From NCBI RefSeq assembly GCF_001552215.1, contig NZ_BCQT01000028.1, forward strand, positions 1 to 64,000: DNA of 64,000 bases, written 5' to 3'. The notes under the pieces were generated by a model. The model did not search any database, was not told where the DNA came from, and saw only the letters and a program-made list of their open reading frames with translations. The stretch comes from Actinomadura macra NBRC 14102 (GTDB lineage: Bacteria > Actinomycetota > Actinomycetes > Streptosporangiales > Streptosporangiaceae). A program made the translations under genes and the position numbers. This document shows, piece after piece, positions 37,037 through 45,607 of this stretch (positions are counted from its first letter, which is position 1; every line of letters starts with the position of its first letter).

Positions 37037-37449
37037 CTGCGCCCCTTCCCGCCCTGCCGGGCCTGCAACTGCGGCCGGTCGGACGCGGCGGACCGGCTCT
37101 TGCCCGACCCGCCGAGGGCCTTGCGGACGCCGTAGGAGAACGCGGCGGCCTTCACCACCGGGCCGCCCACGACCGAGGTCATCACGGTCGTGACGGCCGA
37201 GACGTTCTGGGTGACGCCGGCGACCTGCTTGGTGATGACGTCCGTACGGCCCAGCTGCTCGTTGGCGCGGTTCACCGTGCGGGTCATGTCGTCCAGCAAC
37301 GGGGCCGCCTGGTCGCCGATGTCGCGCACGACCTTGCTGGCCTCGCCGAGCAGGCGGGAGAGCCGCAGCAGGGTCAGCGCGACGAACGTGACGAGCACCG
37401 CCCAGAACACGGCCACGACGAGACCAGCTAGCTGTCCACCAGTAAGCAT
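37033..37449 (-). CDS. DUF948 domain membrane protein
   Basis: A 138-residue protein with one N-terminal membrane helix (LAGLVVAVFWAVLVTFVAL, about 7-25) and a long amphipathic helix, as in DUF948 proteins. The C-terminal 35 residues are basic and disordered. The ATG at 37449 is chosen because it starts the conserved segment just before the helix and has GGA 9 bases upstream. It is translationally coupled to the DUF6167 gene. Function unknown. Confidence 0.8.
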   Translation of the reverse strand: MLTGGQLAGLVVAVFWAVLVTFVALTLLRLSRLLGEASKVVRDIGDQAAPLLDDMTRTVNRANEQLGRTDVITKQVAGVTQNVSAVTTVMTSVVGGPVVKAAAFSYGVRKALGGSGKSRSAASDRPQLQARQGGKGRR

Positions 37450-37622
37450 CAGGGCTTTCCGTTCGCTGTGTGTTCGGCTCGGGCCGGTCTCGGTCGGGAT
37501 GACCCTACCGTGGGCGCCGGTCACAGCCGTTCGGGCGATCCAGGCTAGCGGGCGGACGTGCCCGATGGCGGGACCACGGCGTGATCACCCCGTGGACGAT
37601 CGGGTGAGTCGGGCGACCCCGA

Positions 37623-39041
37623 TCAGGGCGCGTCGCCCGTCCGGGACCCGCGTAGAACCGAGCGGATGCGGGCGAGGACCTCGGTGAAGCGGGACTCCGC
37701 GCCGTGCCTGGTCGGCCGGTAGTACTCGCGTCCGTGCACGGCGTCGGGCGCGTACTGCTGCCGGACGACGCCGCCGGGGTGATCGTGGGCGTACTTGTAC
37801 CCCTGCCCGTGCCCGATCTTCGCCGCGCCCTTGTAGTGCGCGTCACGCAGGTGGCCGGGGACGGCGCCGGCCAGTCCCTTGCGGACATCGCCGAGCGCCG
37901 CGTCCACGGCCGTGATCACAGCGTTGGACTTCGGCGCCAGGGACAGGTGGATGACCGCCTGGGCGAGATTGATGCGCGCCTCGGGCAGGCCGACGAACTC
38001 CACCGCCTGCGCCGCCGCGACTGCGGTCTGCAGCGCGGTCGGATCGGCCATGCCGACGTCCTCGCTGGCGTGCACGATCAGCCGCCGCGCGATGAACCGC
38101 GGATCCTCGCCGGCCTCGATCATCCGGGCGAGGTAGTGCAGCGCGGCGTCCACGTCGCTGCCGCGGATGCTCTTGATGAACGCGCTGATGACGTCGTAGT
38201 GCTGGTCGCCCTCGCGGTCGTAGCGGACGGCGGCTCGGTCGACGGCCTTCTCCAGGACGTCCACGTCGATGACGCCCCCGTCGTCGACGACGAGGGAGGC
38301 GGCCTCCAGGTAGGTGAGGGCGCGCCGGGCGTCGCCGCCCGCCAACCGGATCAGGTGGTCCTCGGCGGCGGGATCGAGGCCGGCGGCACCGTCCAGGCCA
38401 CGCTCGTCGGCGAGCGCGCGGCGGATCACCTCGCGCAGATCGTCCTCGCCGAGGGGCTCCAGGGTGAGCAGCAGCGAGCGCGACAGCAGCGGGCTGATCA
38501 CGGAGAAGAACGGGTTCTCGGTGGTGGCGCCGATGAACGACACCCAGCGGTTCTCCACCGCGGGGAGCAGCGCGTCCTGCTGGGCCTTGTTGAAGCGGTG
38601 CACCTCGTCGACGAACAGCACCGTCTGCCGACCGGTCATGCCGAGCTCACGGCGGGCCAGATCGATCTCGGCGCGGACGCGCTTGACGCCGTCGCTGACC
38701 GCGGAGACCTCCACGAAGCGGCGGGACGTGACATGGCTGACGACGGTGGCGAGCGTGGTCTTGCCGGTGCCGGGCGGGCCCCACAGGACCAGTGACATCG
38801 GCACGTCCCGGTCGACGAGCTGGCGGATGGGGGTGCCGGGGCCGAGCAGGTGTCCCTGCCCGACGACCTCGTCCAGCGCGCGGGGACGCATCCGCACCGC
38901 GAGGGGCCGCCCCGCGCCGCCGGTGTCGTCGCCCGCGCTCCCCCGCACCGGCTCACTCGCGGCGGACGGGGCCGCGCCCGCCTCCGCTGCCGGATCGTCG
39001 AACAGGCCCTCCGGTTGGCCCGATTCCGCCCTGCTGGTCAC
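37623..39041 (-). CDS. rarA: Replication-associated recombination protein A (RarA/MgsA AAA+ ATPase)
   Basis: Clamp-loader-like AAA+ ATPase acting at stalled forks, 472 residues. Walker A is GPPGTGKTT, Walker B is LFVDEVHRF, and sensor 1 is IGATTENPFFS; a C-terminal tetramerisation domain follows (DPRFIARRLIVHASEDVG). The N-terminal 45 residues are disordered and include EGLFDD, which resembles a clamp- or SSB-interaction motif. The GTG at 39041 overlaps the PAP2 gene stop as GTGA. Confidence 0.95.
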   Translation of the reverse strand: MTSRAESGQPEGLFDDPAAEAGAAPSAASEPVRGSAGDDTGGAGRPLAVRMRPRALDEVVGQGHLLGPGTPIRQLVDRDVPMSLVLWGPPGTGKTTLATVVSHVTSRRFVEVSAVSDGVKRVRAEIDLARRELGMTGRQTVLFVDEVHRFNKAQQDALLPAVENRWVSFIGATTENPFFSVISPLLSRSLLLTLEPLGEDDLREVIRRALADERGLDGAAGLDPAAEDHLIRLAGGDARRALTYLEAASLVVDDGGVIDVDVLEKAVDRAAVRYDREGDQHYDVISAFIKSIRGSDVDAALHYLARMIEAGEDPRFIARRLIVHASEDVGMADPTALQTAVAAAQAVEFVGLPEARINLAQAVIHLSLAPKSNAVITAVDAALGDVRKGLAGAVPGHLRDAHYKGAAKIGHGQGYKYAHDHPGGVVRQQYAPDAVHGREYYRPTRHGAESRFTEVLARIRSVLRGSRTGDAP

Positions 39042-39832
39042 GCTCCGACACTATCTCGCCGCACCGACGTTCCCGCGCGTCCGGGTTCGCGATCGTCCAG
39101 TGCCGGGATCCGGGCGGTCAGCCACAACGCGACCACCACGATGGCCGACCCGGCGACCCCGTCGAGCCAGTAGTGGTTGGCCGTCAGCACCACGACCAGC
39201 AGGGTGATCACCGGGTGCGCGACGATCAGGTACCGCCACCAATGCCGCCCGTAGCGGATCACCCCCCAGGCGATCAGCAGCGCCCAGCCCACGTGCAGCG
39301 ACGGCATCGCGGCGAACTGGTTCGTCATGCCCTCGCCCGGCTCGGTGGAGTAGGCGCTGGGACCGTAGACGGTCATCACATCCACGAACCCGCGGCCCGC
39401 AAGCATCCGGGGCGGCGCGAGCGGGAACACGAAATGGACGAGCAGGGCGACCGCCGCCGAGGCGAGCAGCACCGCACGGACCCGTGGCCAGGCCCTCCGC
39501 CGCCAGAAGTAGACCCAGACCATGAACACGGTGATCGCGGGAAAGTGAACCCGGACGTAGTACTCGTTGGCCACCCGCGCCCAGCCGTCCCAGCGCAGTG
39601 CGACTCTCTGCAAGGAGGCCTCGTCCGGAAGGCGAAGATCGCGTTCGAGGCCCCACAGCCACCGCGCGTTGGCGAACGCCTTGCCGGGATCCCCGTCGGC
39701 GAGGTGACGGCCATAGCCATACGCGCCGAGCACGACCGCCATCAGCACGAATTGCAGGGCGGCCGCGAGCGCCAGGCCCGTCACGCGCCTGTCGTGCCGC
39801 AGTGTCGCTCCCTCGCCCGCGCATCGCCGCAT
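39038..39832 (-). CDS. PAP2-superfamily membrane enzyme (inositolphosphotransferase-like)
   Basis: A 264-residue integral membrane protein with about six helices. The PAP2_3-type catalytic motifs are present: FPLAPPR, then MPSLHVGWALL with the first catalytic histidine, then TANHYWLDGVAG with the second histidine and aspartate. Such proteins hydrolyse or transfer lipid phosphates; the Aur1-like subgroup transfers inositol phosphate. The ATG at 39832 has no strong ribosome site. It overlaps rarA by four bases, a coupling with no obvious functional sense. Confidence 0.85.
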   Translation of the reverse strand: MRRCAGEGATLRHDRRVTGLALAAALQFVLMAVVLGAYGYGRHLADGDPGKAFANARWLWGLERDLRLPDEASLQRVALRWDGWARVANEYYVRVHFPAITVFMVWVYFWRRRAWPRVRAVLLASAAVALLVHFVFPLAPPRMLAGRGFVDVMTVYGPSAYSTEPGEGMTNQFAAMPSLHVGWALLIAWGVIRYGRHWWRYLIVAHPVITLLVVVLTANHYWLDGVAGSAIVVVALWLTARIPALDDREPGRAGTSVRRDSVGA

Positions 39833-39991
39833 CCGTTCATCATCTAGCTACCCTGTGCTATCCACCTGATACGTCAGTAGGGTTTGGGCTCCGCCGCAGG
39901 TCCCAGTCCCCCTGGGAACCCTGGGTGACACTGCGGCGTTGAAATCGCCCGGAGGGCGTAATCAGAACGATGACGGTGTGGGAACGTGACG

Positions 39992-40408
39992 ATGTCCGGT
40001 ACGACCCCGCGTAGGCGGCACGGGCTGGCTGGCCTGCTCGTGGCGCTGTTCGTCGTGGCCGGCCTCGTCTTCAGCTACGGGCTGGGCCACGCCCCTCCAC
40101 CGCGCATGTGCACCGAACATGCGGTGACCGTCCCCGTGGACGTCGCCCTGACCAATCATGGGCCGCACGGCACCGTCTCTACGGACGCGACGATGGACGC
40201 CCCGCCGCCCCTCCCCCCGCAGGGCCCCGCGGACGCCTGCCTGTGCCTGGCCGTGCTCTTCACCCTGATGGTGTTCGCCCTTCTGGCGGCCGGCCTGGGA
40301 CGTCCCGTCCTGCGGCTTCCCGCCCGCGTCTCGTGGATGGTCGTCCTCCCTCGGGGCGCCCTTCCCGTGTCCTTCTCCTCACCCTCTCTTCAGGTGCTCC
40401 GGCTGTGA
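39992..40408 (+). CDS. Small two-helix membrane protein (DUF6153-like)
   Basis: A 138-residue protein: a basic N-terminus, a helix at about 11-30, a 50-residue extracytoplasmic loop with HGPHGT and a proline-rich stretch, then CLCLAVLFTLMVFALLAAGL and a basic C-terminus. The layout and CLCLAV motif recall DUF6153 proteins. The ATG at 39992 is preferred over a GTG at 39986 because GGGA is spaced 8 bases from it. It lies about 95 bp upstream of DUF3105 and DUF305 genes. Function unknown; metal or redox homeostasis is a guess from the neighbours. Confidence 0.6.
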   Translation: MSGTTPRRRHGLAGLLVALFVVAGLVFSYGLGHAPPPRMCTEHAVTVPVDVALTNHGPHGTVSTDATMDAPPPLPPQGPADACLCLAVLFTLMVFALLAAGLGRPVLRLPARVSWMVVLPRGALPVSFSSPSLQVLRL

Positions 40409-40503
40409 CGGACCGGCCGTAAGGCCACCGGCACCACCCGCGCCCGCCGTGGTGCGGCGCTGCCGCCGTCTCCGACCATCCAGCCGAAACAGAGGGAACA
40501 TCC

Positions 40504-41109
40504 ATGTCCAAGAGCGCCCGGAACAGGAACGCCCGGAAGAACGTCCTGACCCAGCGGGAGGTGCCGTGGGGCGGCATCGCCTTCTTCACCGTGATCGGCG
40601 TGATCGCGGTCGTCGCCATCGCCTACGCGTTCATGCAGACCAGGTCATCGGCCTCCGCCGGTTCGGCGTCCATCGCCGGCCTCGTCCAGAAGGACGGGTT
40701 GGGCCGCGAGCACACCACCAGCCCCGTGAAGTACGACGTATCCCCGCCGATGGGCGGTGACCACGACCCCACCTGGCAGAACTGCGACGCCCGCGTCTAC
40801 GACCAGCCGCTGCGCAACGAGAACGCCGTCCACTCCCTGGAGCACGGCGCCGTGTGGATCACCTACCGGCCCGGGCTGGACGCCGCGCAGCTCGACCGGC
40901 TCAAGACCAAGGTCGCGGCCACCGACTACACCTTCCTGAGCCCCTACCCGTCCCTGGACGCCCCGATCGCGCTCACCGCGTGGGGCAAGCAGGTCAAGAT
41001 CCAGGATGCCGGCGACCAGCGGGTGGACGCGTTCCTGCGCGCGTTCGTCAAGGGCCCGCAGACCCCCGAGCCCGGCGCCGCCTGCAACGGGGCCAAGGAC
41101 GCCGCGTGA
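40504..41109 (+). CDS. DUF3105 membrane-anchored protein
   Basis: A 201-residue protein with one N-terminal membrane helix (about 24-44) and an extracytoplasmic DUF3105 domain. The family core is clear: PPMGGDHDPTWQNC, then NENAVHSLEHGAVWITY, with conserved His and Cys that look like metal ligands. The ATG follows GAGGGAACATCC. It overlaps the next gene, DUF305, by GTGA, a pairing that recurs in actinobacteria. Function unknown; metal binding is inferred from the residues. Confidence 0.85.
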   Translation: MSKSARNRNARKNVLTQREVPWGGIAFFTVIGVIAVVAIAYAFMQTRSSASAGSASIAGLVQKDGLGREHTTSPVKYDVSPPMGGDHDPTWQNCDARVYDQPLRNENAVHSLEHGAVWITYRPGLDAAQLDRLKTKVAATDYTFLSPYPSLDAPIALTAWGKQVKIQDAGDQRVDAFLRAFVKGPQTPEPGAACNGAKDAA

Positions 41110-41738
41110 GTGCAAACGCCCCGGCGTCGCGAGGACGACGGGTGACCGTCGTCCTCGCGGTGCTCGTCCTGGCCGTCGCCGCCGTACTCGTCGCGCTGGC
41201 GGCGGCCCGCTCGAGCCGCCCCGGCACCGACGGCCCCGAGGCCGGGTTCGCCCGCGACATGAGCGCTCACCACGCCCAGGCGGTCCGGATGTCGTTCATC
41301 GTCCGGGATCGCACCCGGGACCCGGACGTCCGGCTCCTGGCCTACGACATCATCAACACCCAGTCGGCACAGATCGGAATGATGACCGCCTGGCTGGACG
41401 AATGGGACGTACCGAAAACCGACCCGTCCGGCCCCATGCGCTGGATGAACCACACCGGCCACGCGCCCGTGACCGCCGCACCCGCCCGCATGCCGGGGAT
41501 GGCGCCCCGGGAGGAGCTGGCAGAGCTGGAGAAGGCGGAGGGACGCGACGCGGAGGTCCGCTACCTGCGCCTGATGATCGCCCACCACCGCGGCGGCGTG
41601 GCCATGGCGGAGGCCGTCCTGACCCGCACCGACCACGACAGGGTCCGGCGGCTGGCCCGCACGATGGTGGACGGCCAGCAGGCGGAGATCACCCTGATGA
41701 ACGGGATGCTGCGGAAACGCGGGAGCACCGCGACCTGA
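41106..41738 (+). CDS. DUF305 protein, exported and probably metal-binding
   Basis: A 210-residue protein with an N-terminal hydrophobic anchor (VTVVLAVLVLAVAAVLVAL, about 14-32) and a four-helix DUF305 domain. Two His-His/Met motifs are present: DMSAHHAQAVRMS and LMIAHHRGGVAMAEA. DUF305 proteins include periplasmic copper-binding CopM. A Met/His-rich linker (WMNHTGHAP, RMPGMAP) is also visible. The GTG at 41106 overlaps the DUF3105 stop. With DUF3105 it probably handles copper or another soft metal outside the membrane. Confidence 0.87.
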   Translation: MSANAPASRGRRVTVVLAVLVLAVAAVLVALAAARSSRPGTDGPEAGFARDMSAHHAQAVRMSFIVRDRTRDPDVRLLAYDIINTQSAQIGMMTAWLDEWDVPKTDPSGPMRWMNHTGHAPVTAAPARMPGMAPREELAELEKAEGRDAEVRYLRLMIAHHRGGVAMAEAVLTRTDHDRVRRLARTMVDGQQAEITLMNGMLRKRGSTAT

Positions 41739-41756
41739 GCACTCCCGCGATAACGC

Positions 41757-41785
41757 TTGACAGCGCCGCCCGATCGCGGGTCACT
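41757..41785 (+). promoter_or_regulatory. Candidate promoter of the DinB-like gene
   Basis: A perfect TTGACA (41757-41762) is followed by 17 bp and GTCACT (41780-41785), a weak -10. The predicted start falls at or just before the ATG at 41793, which has no Shine-Dalgarno sequence, so a leaderless mRNA is possible. Confidence 0.35.
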
Positions 41786-41792
41786 GACCACC

Positions 41793-42359
41793 ATGGCTCA
41801 GAACCTCAGCGGCTACCACCGGGCACTGGACCTCTTCGAGAGCCTGGTGGCCGGTGTCCCCCGCGACGGCTGGGACGCCCCGACCCCCTGCGCGCCGTGG
41901 ACGGCGCGGGACGTCGCCGGGCACGTGACGGGCGGCCAGCACCTGATCCGGGCACTGGCGTCCGGGGAGCCGGTACCGGACATCACCGATGACCCGGTGC
42001 GCTTCGTCCCCGGCGACGTCCTCATGGCGTGGCGGACGGCTCGTAAGGAGTGCACCGCGTCCCTCACCCCCGGCGCCCTGAAACGTCTGGTCCCCATGGG
42101 CGCGCTGGGCGAGCTGCCGTTGGGCGACTTCCTGGGCGGCTACATCCTGGAGCCGCTGGTGCACGCCTGGGACCTGGCCGTCGCCTCCGACCAGCCGACC
42201 CGCCTGGATCCAGACCTGGTCCACCACGCGTTCGCAACGGCCCACCTCATCGCCGCCCCCCTGAGAACCGCCGGCCACCTGGCCCCGCCCCTCCCCGCCC
42301 CACAAGGCGCAGACGAGCAAACCCGCCTCCTGGCCTTCCTAGGCCGCCCCCACCCATAA
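41793..42359 (+). CDS. TIGR03086/maleylpyruvate isomerase-type DinB-fold protein
   Basis: A 188-residue protein of the mycothiol-dependent, DinB-like four-helix family. Family signs are PTPCAPWTARDVAGHVTGG near residue 30-50, with the first metal histidine, and EPLVHAWDLAVA in the second half with a second histidine. Such proteins transfer or isomerise substrates using mycothiol, the actinobacterial thiol. The ATG at 41793 is used; a TTG at 41757 lies inside the promoter. Substrate unknown. Confidence 0.8.
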   Translation: MAQNLSGYHRALDLFESLVAGVPRDGWDAPTPCAPWTARDVAGHVTGGQHLIRALASGEPVPDITDDPVRFVPGDVLMAWRTARKECTASLTPGALKRLVPMGALGELPLGDFLGGYILEPLVHAWDLAVASDQPTRLDPDLVHHAFATAHLIAAPLRTAGHLAPPLPAPQGADEQTRLLAFLGRPHP

Positions 42360-42423
42360 AGAGCCGCAGAAGCCCCGCCCGCGCAACCAGCGGCCTGACG
42401 GTCTGAACCGCACCCCGGCAGGA

Positions 42424-42579
42424 TTGAGCCTCAGCCGGCGGTTACGGGACAGGCACGCGGCGCGAGCTCTGCGAGCGCAGCGGGCATGCCCGGCGCGCCG
42501 CGCCCCCGCAGCGAGCGCCAGCGAGCGAGGAGGTGGCGAGCCGCGCAGCCGGGGGTCTGGGGGTCGCCCCCCAGGTAAA
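42424..42579. repeat. GC-rich intergenic repeat-like segment
   Basis: Part of the 220-bp gap between two convergent genes. It contains short reiterated words (GCGCAGCGGGC, GCAGCGAGCGCCAGCGAGCGAGG) and ends in GGGGGTCTGGGGGTCGCCCCCC, a pattern resembling repeats scattered between genes in actinomycetes. No gene is visible. Confidence 0.45.
42557..42574 (-). terminator. Terminator after the DUF349 gene
   Basis: CTGGGGG (42557-42563) pairs with CCCCCAG (42568-42574) in a tight stem, starting 6 bases after the DUF349 stop. It probably stops leftward and possibly rightward transcription from the convergent neighbour. Confidence 0.5.
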
Positions 42580-43815
42580 TCAAGAGAACTCGGCGAGGGT
42601 GCGTTCGGCTTCTTCGAGCCAGGCGCGGCGGGCGGTGAGGGCCTCTTCGGCGTCCTTGATGTCCTTGTCCCGGCCGGCGGCGCGGGCCTTGTCCAGGCGT
42701 TTCTGGATCTGGTCGATGGAGCTGCGCAGCTGGTTGACGGTGGCCTCGGCGCGGGCGCGGGCCTCGGGGTTGGTGCGGCGCCACTCGTTCTCTTCGGCGG
42801 AGCGGATGGCCTCTTCGACCTTGCGGAGGCGGCCTTCGAGGCGATCGCGCTGGTCGCGGGGGACCATGCCGGCGGCTTCCCAGCGCTCCTGGATGGCGCG
42901 GAGCGCCTGCCGGGCCTGGCGGACGTCGCGGACGGGCAGCAGCCGCTCGGCCTCTGCGAGGATCTTCTCCTTCTCCTCGGCGTGCACCTGGAACTCGGCG
43001 TCGCGTTCGGCGAAGGCGGAGCTGCGGGCCTGGAAGAAGGTGTCCTGGGCGCCCTTGAAGCGGGTCCACAGGTCCTCTTCGGCGTCGCGGGAGGCGCGGC
43101 CGGCCATCTTCCAGCGGCGCATCAGGTCGCGGTAGGCGGCGGCGGTGTCGCCCCAGTCGGTGGAGCCGGACATCGACTCGGCCTCGGCGACGAGGCGCTC
43201 CTTCTCGCGGCGGGCTTCCTCGCGCTGGTCGTCGAGGGTGGCGAAGTAGACCTTGCGGCGCTTGGTGAAGGCGTTGCGGGCGGCCGACAGCCGCTTCCAC
43301 AGGGCGGTCTCGGTGGGGCGGTCGATGCGGTCGGCGGCCTTCCACTCCTCGACGAGCTGGCGGAGCCGTTCACCGCCGTTCTTCCAGTGCGTCTCCTCGA
43401 CGGCGATCCGCTCGGCCTCGGCGACGATGCGTTCCTTGACCTCGCGGGCCTCGTGCCGGTGCTGCTCGCGCTGGGCCTTGACCTCCTCGCGGCGCCGCCC
43501 GACCTGCTCGGTGAGGCCGTCGAGCCGGCGGCCGAGGGCGTCGAGGTCACCGACGGCGTGCGCGTCGGTGACGGCCTCGCGCAGCCGCTGGATGCTCTGC
43601 TGGGCCTGGGCGGGCTGGAGGTCGGTGGTGCGGACGCGCTGCTCCAGCAGGCCGATCTCGGTGACCAGCGCGTCATATTTGCGCTTGAAGTAGGCGAGCG
43701 CCTCTTCCGGTGCACCGGCCTGCCAGGATCCCACGACACGCTCACCGTCCGACGTCTTCACGTAGACGGTGCCGTCCTCGTCCACCCGGCCCCAGGGATC
43801 GGTAGCGCTGGACAC
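42580..43815 (-). CDS. DUF349 coiled-coil protein
   Basis: A 411-residue, highly charged helical protein made of DUF349 repeats; recurring WKxAGRxxRDxEExLWxRF-like units are spread through residues about 100-340 (for example RWKMAGRASRDAEEDLW). The N-terminus DPWGRVDEDGTVYVKT is conserved among actinobacterial homologues. The GTG at 43815 has AGGAGG 6 bases upstream, which fixes the start against a longer frame. Function is unknown in actinobacteria. Confidence 0.88.
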   Translation of the reverse strand: MSSATDPWGRVDEDGTVYVKTSDGERVVGSWQAGAPEEALAYFKRKYDALVTEIGLLEQRVRTTDLQPAQAQQSIQRLREAVTDAHAVGDLDALGRRLDGLTEQVGRRREEVKAQREQHRHEAREVKERIVAEAERIAVEETHWKNGGERLRQLVEEWKAADRIDRPTETALWKRLSAARNAFTKRRKVYFATLDDQREEARREKERLVAEAESMSGSTDWGDTAAAYRDLMRRWKMAGRASRDAEEDLWTRFKGAQDTFFQARSSAFAERDAEFQVHAEEKEKILAEAERLLPVRDVRQARQALRAIQERWEAAGMVPRDQRDRLEGRLRKVEEAIRSAEENEWRRTNPEARARAEATVNQLRSSIDQIQKRLDKARAAGRDKDIKDAEEALTARRAWLEEAERTLAEFS

Positions 43816-43888
43816 CCTTGCCTCCTGAATCGCAGGTCCGATCGTGCTCGAAGCCACCGGACCCTCCACACCTTAGTATCCCGTTCGC

Positions 43889-44632
43889 CTAATTCCCGAC
43901 GATCGTGACGTCCTGGATCGTGACCTTCTTCTTGGGCTTGCCGTCGCCCTTGGGATCAGAACCCGCCTTGGCTATCTTCTCCAGCACATCCATACCCTTG
44001 GTGATTTTCCCGAACACCGTGTAGTCGGGCTGGAGCTGTGAATCGGCGTAGACCATGAAGAACTGGCTGCCGTTGGTATCGGCACCGGAGTTCGCCATGG
44101 CGAGCGTTCCCTTGAGGTACTTGGCGTTCGCGGTGTTCTCATTGGCGTACTGGTAGCCCGGGCCTCCCATTCCGGTGCCCTTGGGGTCACCGCACTGGAG
44201 CACATTGAGGCCGCCACTGGTCAGGCGGTGGCACGGGCTGTTGTCGAAGAAATTCTTGGTGGCCAGGAACGCGAACGAGTTGACGGTGCACGGGGCCTTC
44301 GAGCCGTCCAACGACATGACGACGTCGCCCTCGTTGGTCTTTACCGTCGCCTGCACCATCCCCGTGTGAGTGGGGTTCTTCGGTGGGGTGCCGAGGTTCT
44401 TGGGCGCACCGTCGGCCTGGGCCGGCTTGTAGGCACACCGGCCGCCGTCGGCTTTGTCGTCCTTGTTCATGACCATTGCGGTCGCGGTGCCGCCTCCGGC
44501 GATGACCACGACTCCGGCGACCGAACCTATGATCTTGAGCCTGCGGGCCCGGGCCGCCTCGGCCTGCCGGCGCTGCTCCTGGCGCTCGTAGCGTTGCCGT
44601 GCGAGCTGCTTCTTGCGGTCCTTCCCCGCCAC
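43889..44632 (-). CDS. Membrane-anchored cyclophilin-type peptidyl-prolyl isomerase
   Basis: A 247-residue protein: a basic, glutamine-rich cytoplasmic N-terminus (1-32), one membrane helix (about 33-52), then an extracytoplasmic cyclophilin domain. CHRLTSGGLNVLQCGDP, GTLAMANSGADTNGSQFF and PDYTVFGKI match the active-site regions of bacterial cyclophilins. Two cysteines (in the APCTV and SPCHRL segments) could form a disulfide outside. The GTG at 44632 follows AGGGAA. It probably folds exported proteins. Confidence 0.9.
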   Translation of the reverse strand: MAGKDRKKQLARQRYERQEQRRQAEAARARRLKIIGSVAGVVVIAGGGTATAMVMNKDDKADGGRCAYKPAQADGAPKNLGTPPKNPTHTGMVQATVKTNEGDVVMSLDGSKAPCTVNSFAFLATKNFFDNSPCHRLTSGGLNVLQCGDPKGTGMGGPGYQYANENTANAKYLKGTLAMANSGADTNGSQFFMVYADSQLQPDYTVFGKITKGMDVLEKIAKAGSDPKGDGKPKKKVTIQDVTIVGN

Positions 44633-44851
44633 TTCCCTGCCTTTCTGCCGTGATCAGGTGAACGTGGAGCGCATAGTAGCGGTCCTGGGGGCGGGGCGCC
44701 CCTCCCCCTGAACGAACGTGGAGGAACCCGCCCTGGCCCTTCCCGGAAGGCCCGCGCGACACGGCGATCGGGTTATCCCGTTCGCGGTGGCCACGGCGGC
44801 GCCGGTACCCTCGGACACGCCCACCCGAGATGGTTCGAAGGAAGGACGATC

Positions 44852-45595
44852 GTGCTCGTCGCCGGGTTCCCCGCTGGCTCGTTCGAGGCGAACTGCTACA
44901 TCGTGGCGCCCGCCGAGGGCGAGGAGTGCGTGATCGTCGATCCGGGCCAGGACGCCGAGGCCGGGATCGAGGAGATCCTGCGCGAGCACCGGCTCAAGCC
45001 CGTCGCGGTGCTGCTCACGCACGGCCATCTTGACCACGTCTGGTCGGTGGCCCCCGTCTGCGGCGCGAAGGACGTCCCCGCCTACATCCATCCGGACGAT
45101 CGGGAGCTGCTCACCGACCCGGCCAAGGGGCTGTCCCTCGGTGCCGGCCAGCAGCTGTTCGGGGGGCTGGAGCTGACCGAGCCCGACGACGTACGGGAAC
45201 TGGCGGACGGGGCGACGCTGGAGCTGGCGGGGCTGAGCCTCACCGTCGACCACGCGCCCGGCCATACGCCGGGGTCGGTGACCTTCCGGACGCCCGCGAC
45301 GGCGGAGCTGCCCGACGTGATGTTCACGGGCGATCTGCTGTTCGCCGGGTCGATCGGCCGCACCGACCTGCCGGGCGGCTCGTACGAGGAGATCCTCGCG
45401 AGCCTGTCGCGGGTGTGCCTGTCCCACCCCGATGAGACCGCCGTCCTGCCCGGGCACGGCCCGCAGACCACAATCGGCCGCGAGCGCGCGACCAACCCGT
45501 TCCTTTCCGGCCTGTCGCCGGTGAGGCCAGGGGGTTCGTCCCCCGCGGCCGGTGGAGCGCGGTTGCCGGCGGACGGGCCCAACAAGGGATTCTGA
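44852..45595 (+). CDS. MBL-fold metallo-hydrolase (glyoxalase II-like)
   Basis: A 247-residue metallo-beta-lactamase-fold hydrolase. The metal motif THGHLDH is at 56-62, HAPGHTPGS provides the next histidine and FTGDLLFAGSIGRTDL the bridging aspartate, with LPGHGP near the end. The last 35 residues are low-complexity. The GTG at 44852 follows GGAAGGA. It lies 12 bp upstream of hisS, an arrangement seen in actinobacteria; the substrate is probably a thioester, but this is inference. Confidence 0.88.
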   Translation: MLVAGFPAGSFEANCYIVAPAEGEECVIVDPGQDAEAGIEEILREHRLKPVAVLLTHGHLDHVWSVAPVCGAKDVPAYIHPDDRELLTDPAKGLSLGAGQQLFGGLELTEPDDVRELADGATLELAGLSLTVDHAPGHTPGSVTFRTPATAELPDVMFTGDLLFAGSIGRTDLPGGSYEEILASLSRVCLSHPDETAVLPGHGPQTTIGRERATNPFLSGLSPVRPGGSSPAAGGARLPADGPNKGF

Positions 45596-45607
45596 GCCTG
45601 AGAGACC

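Noticed and set aside
42424..42579. CRISPR array suggested by the short reiterated words
   Set aside because: The units are only about 10 bp, irregular, not separated by unique spacers, and no cas gene is present.
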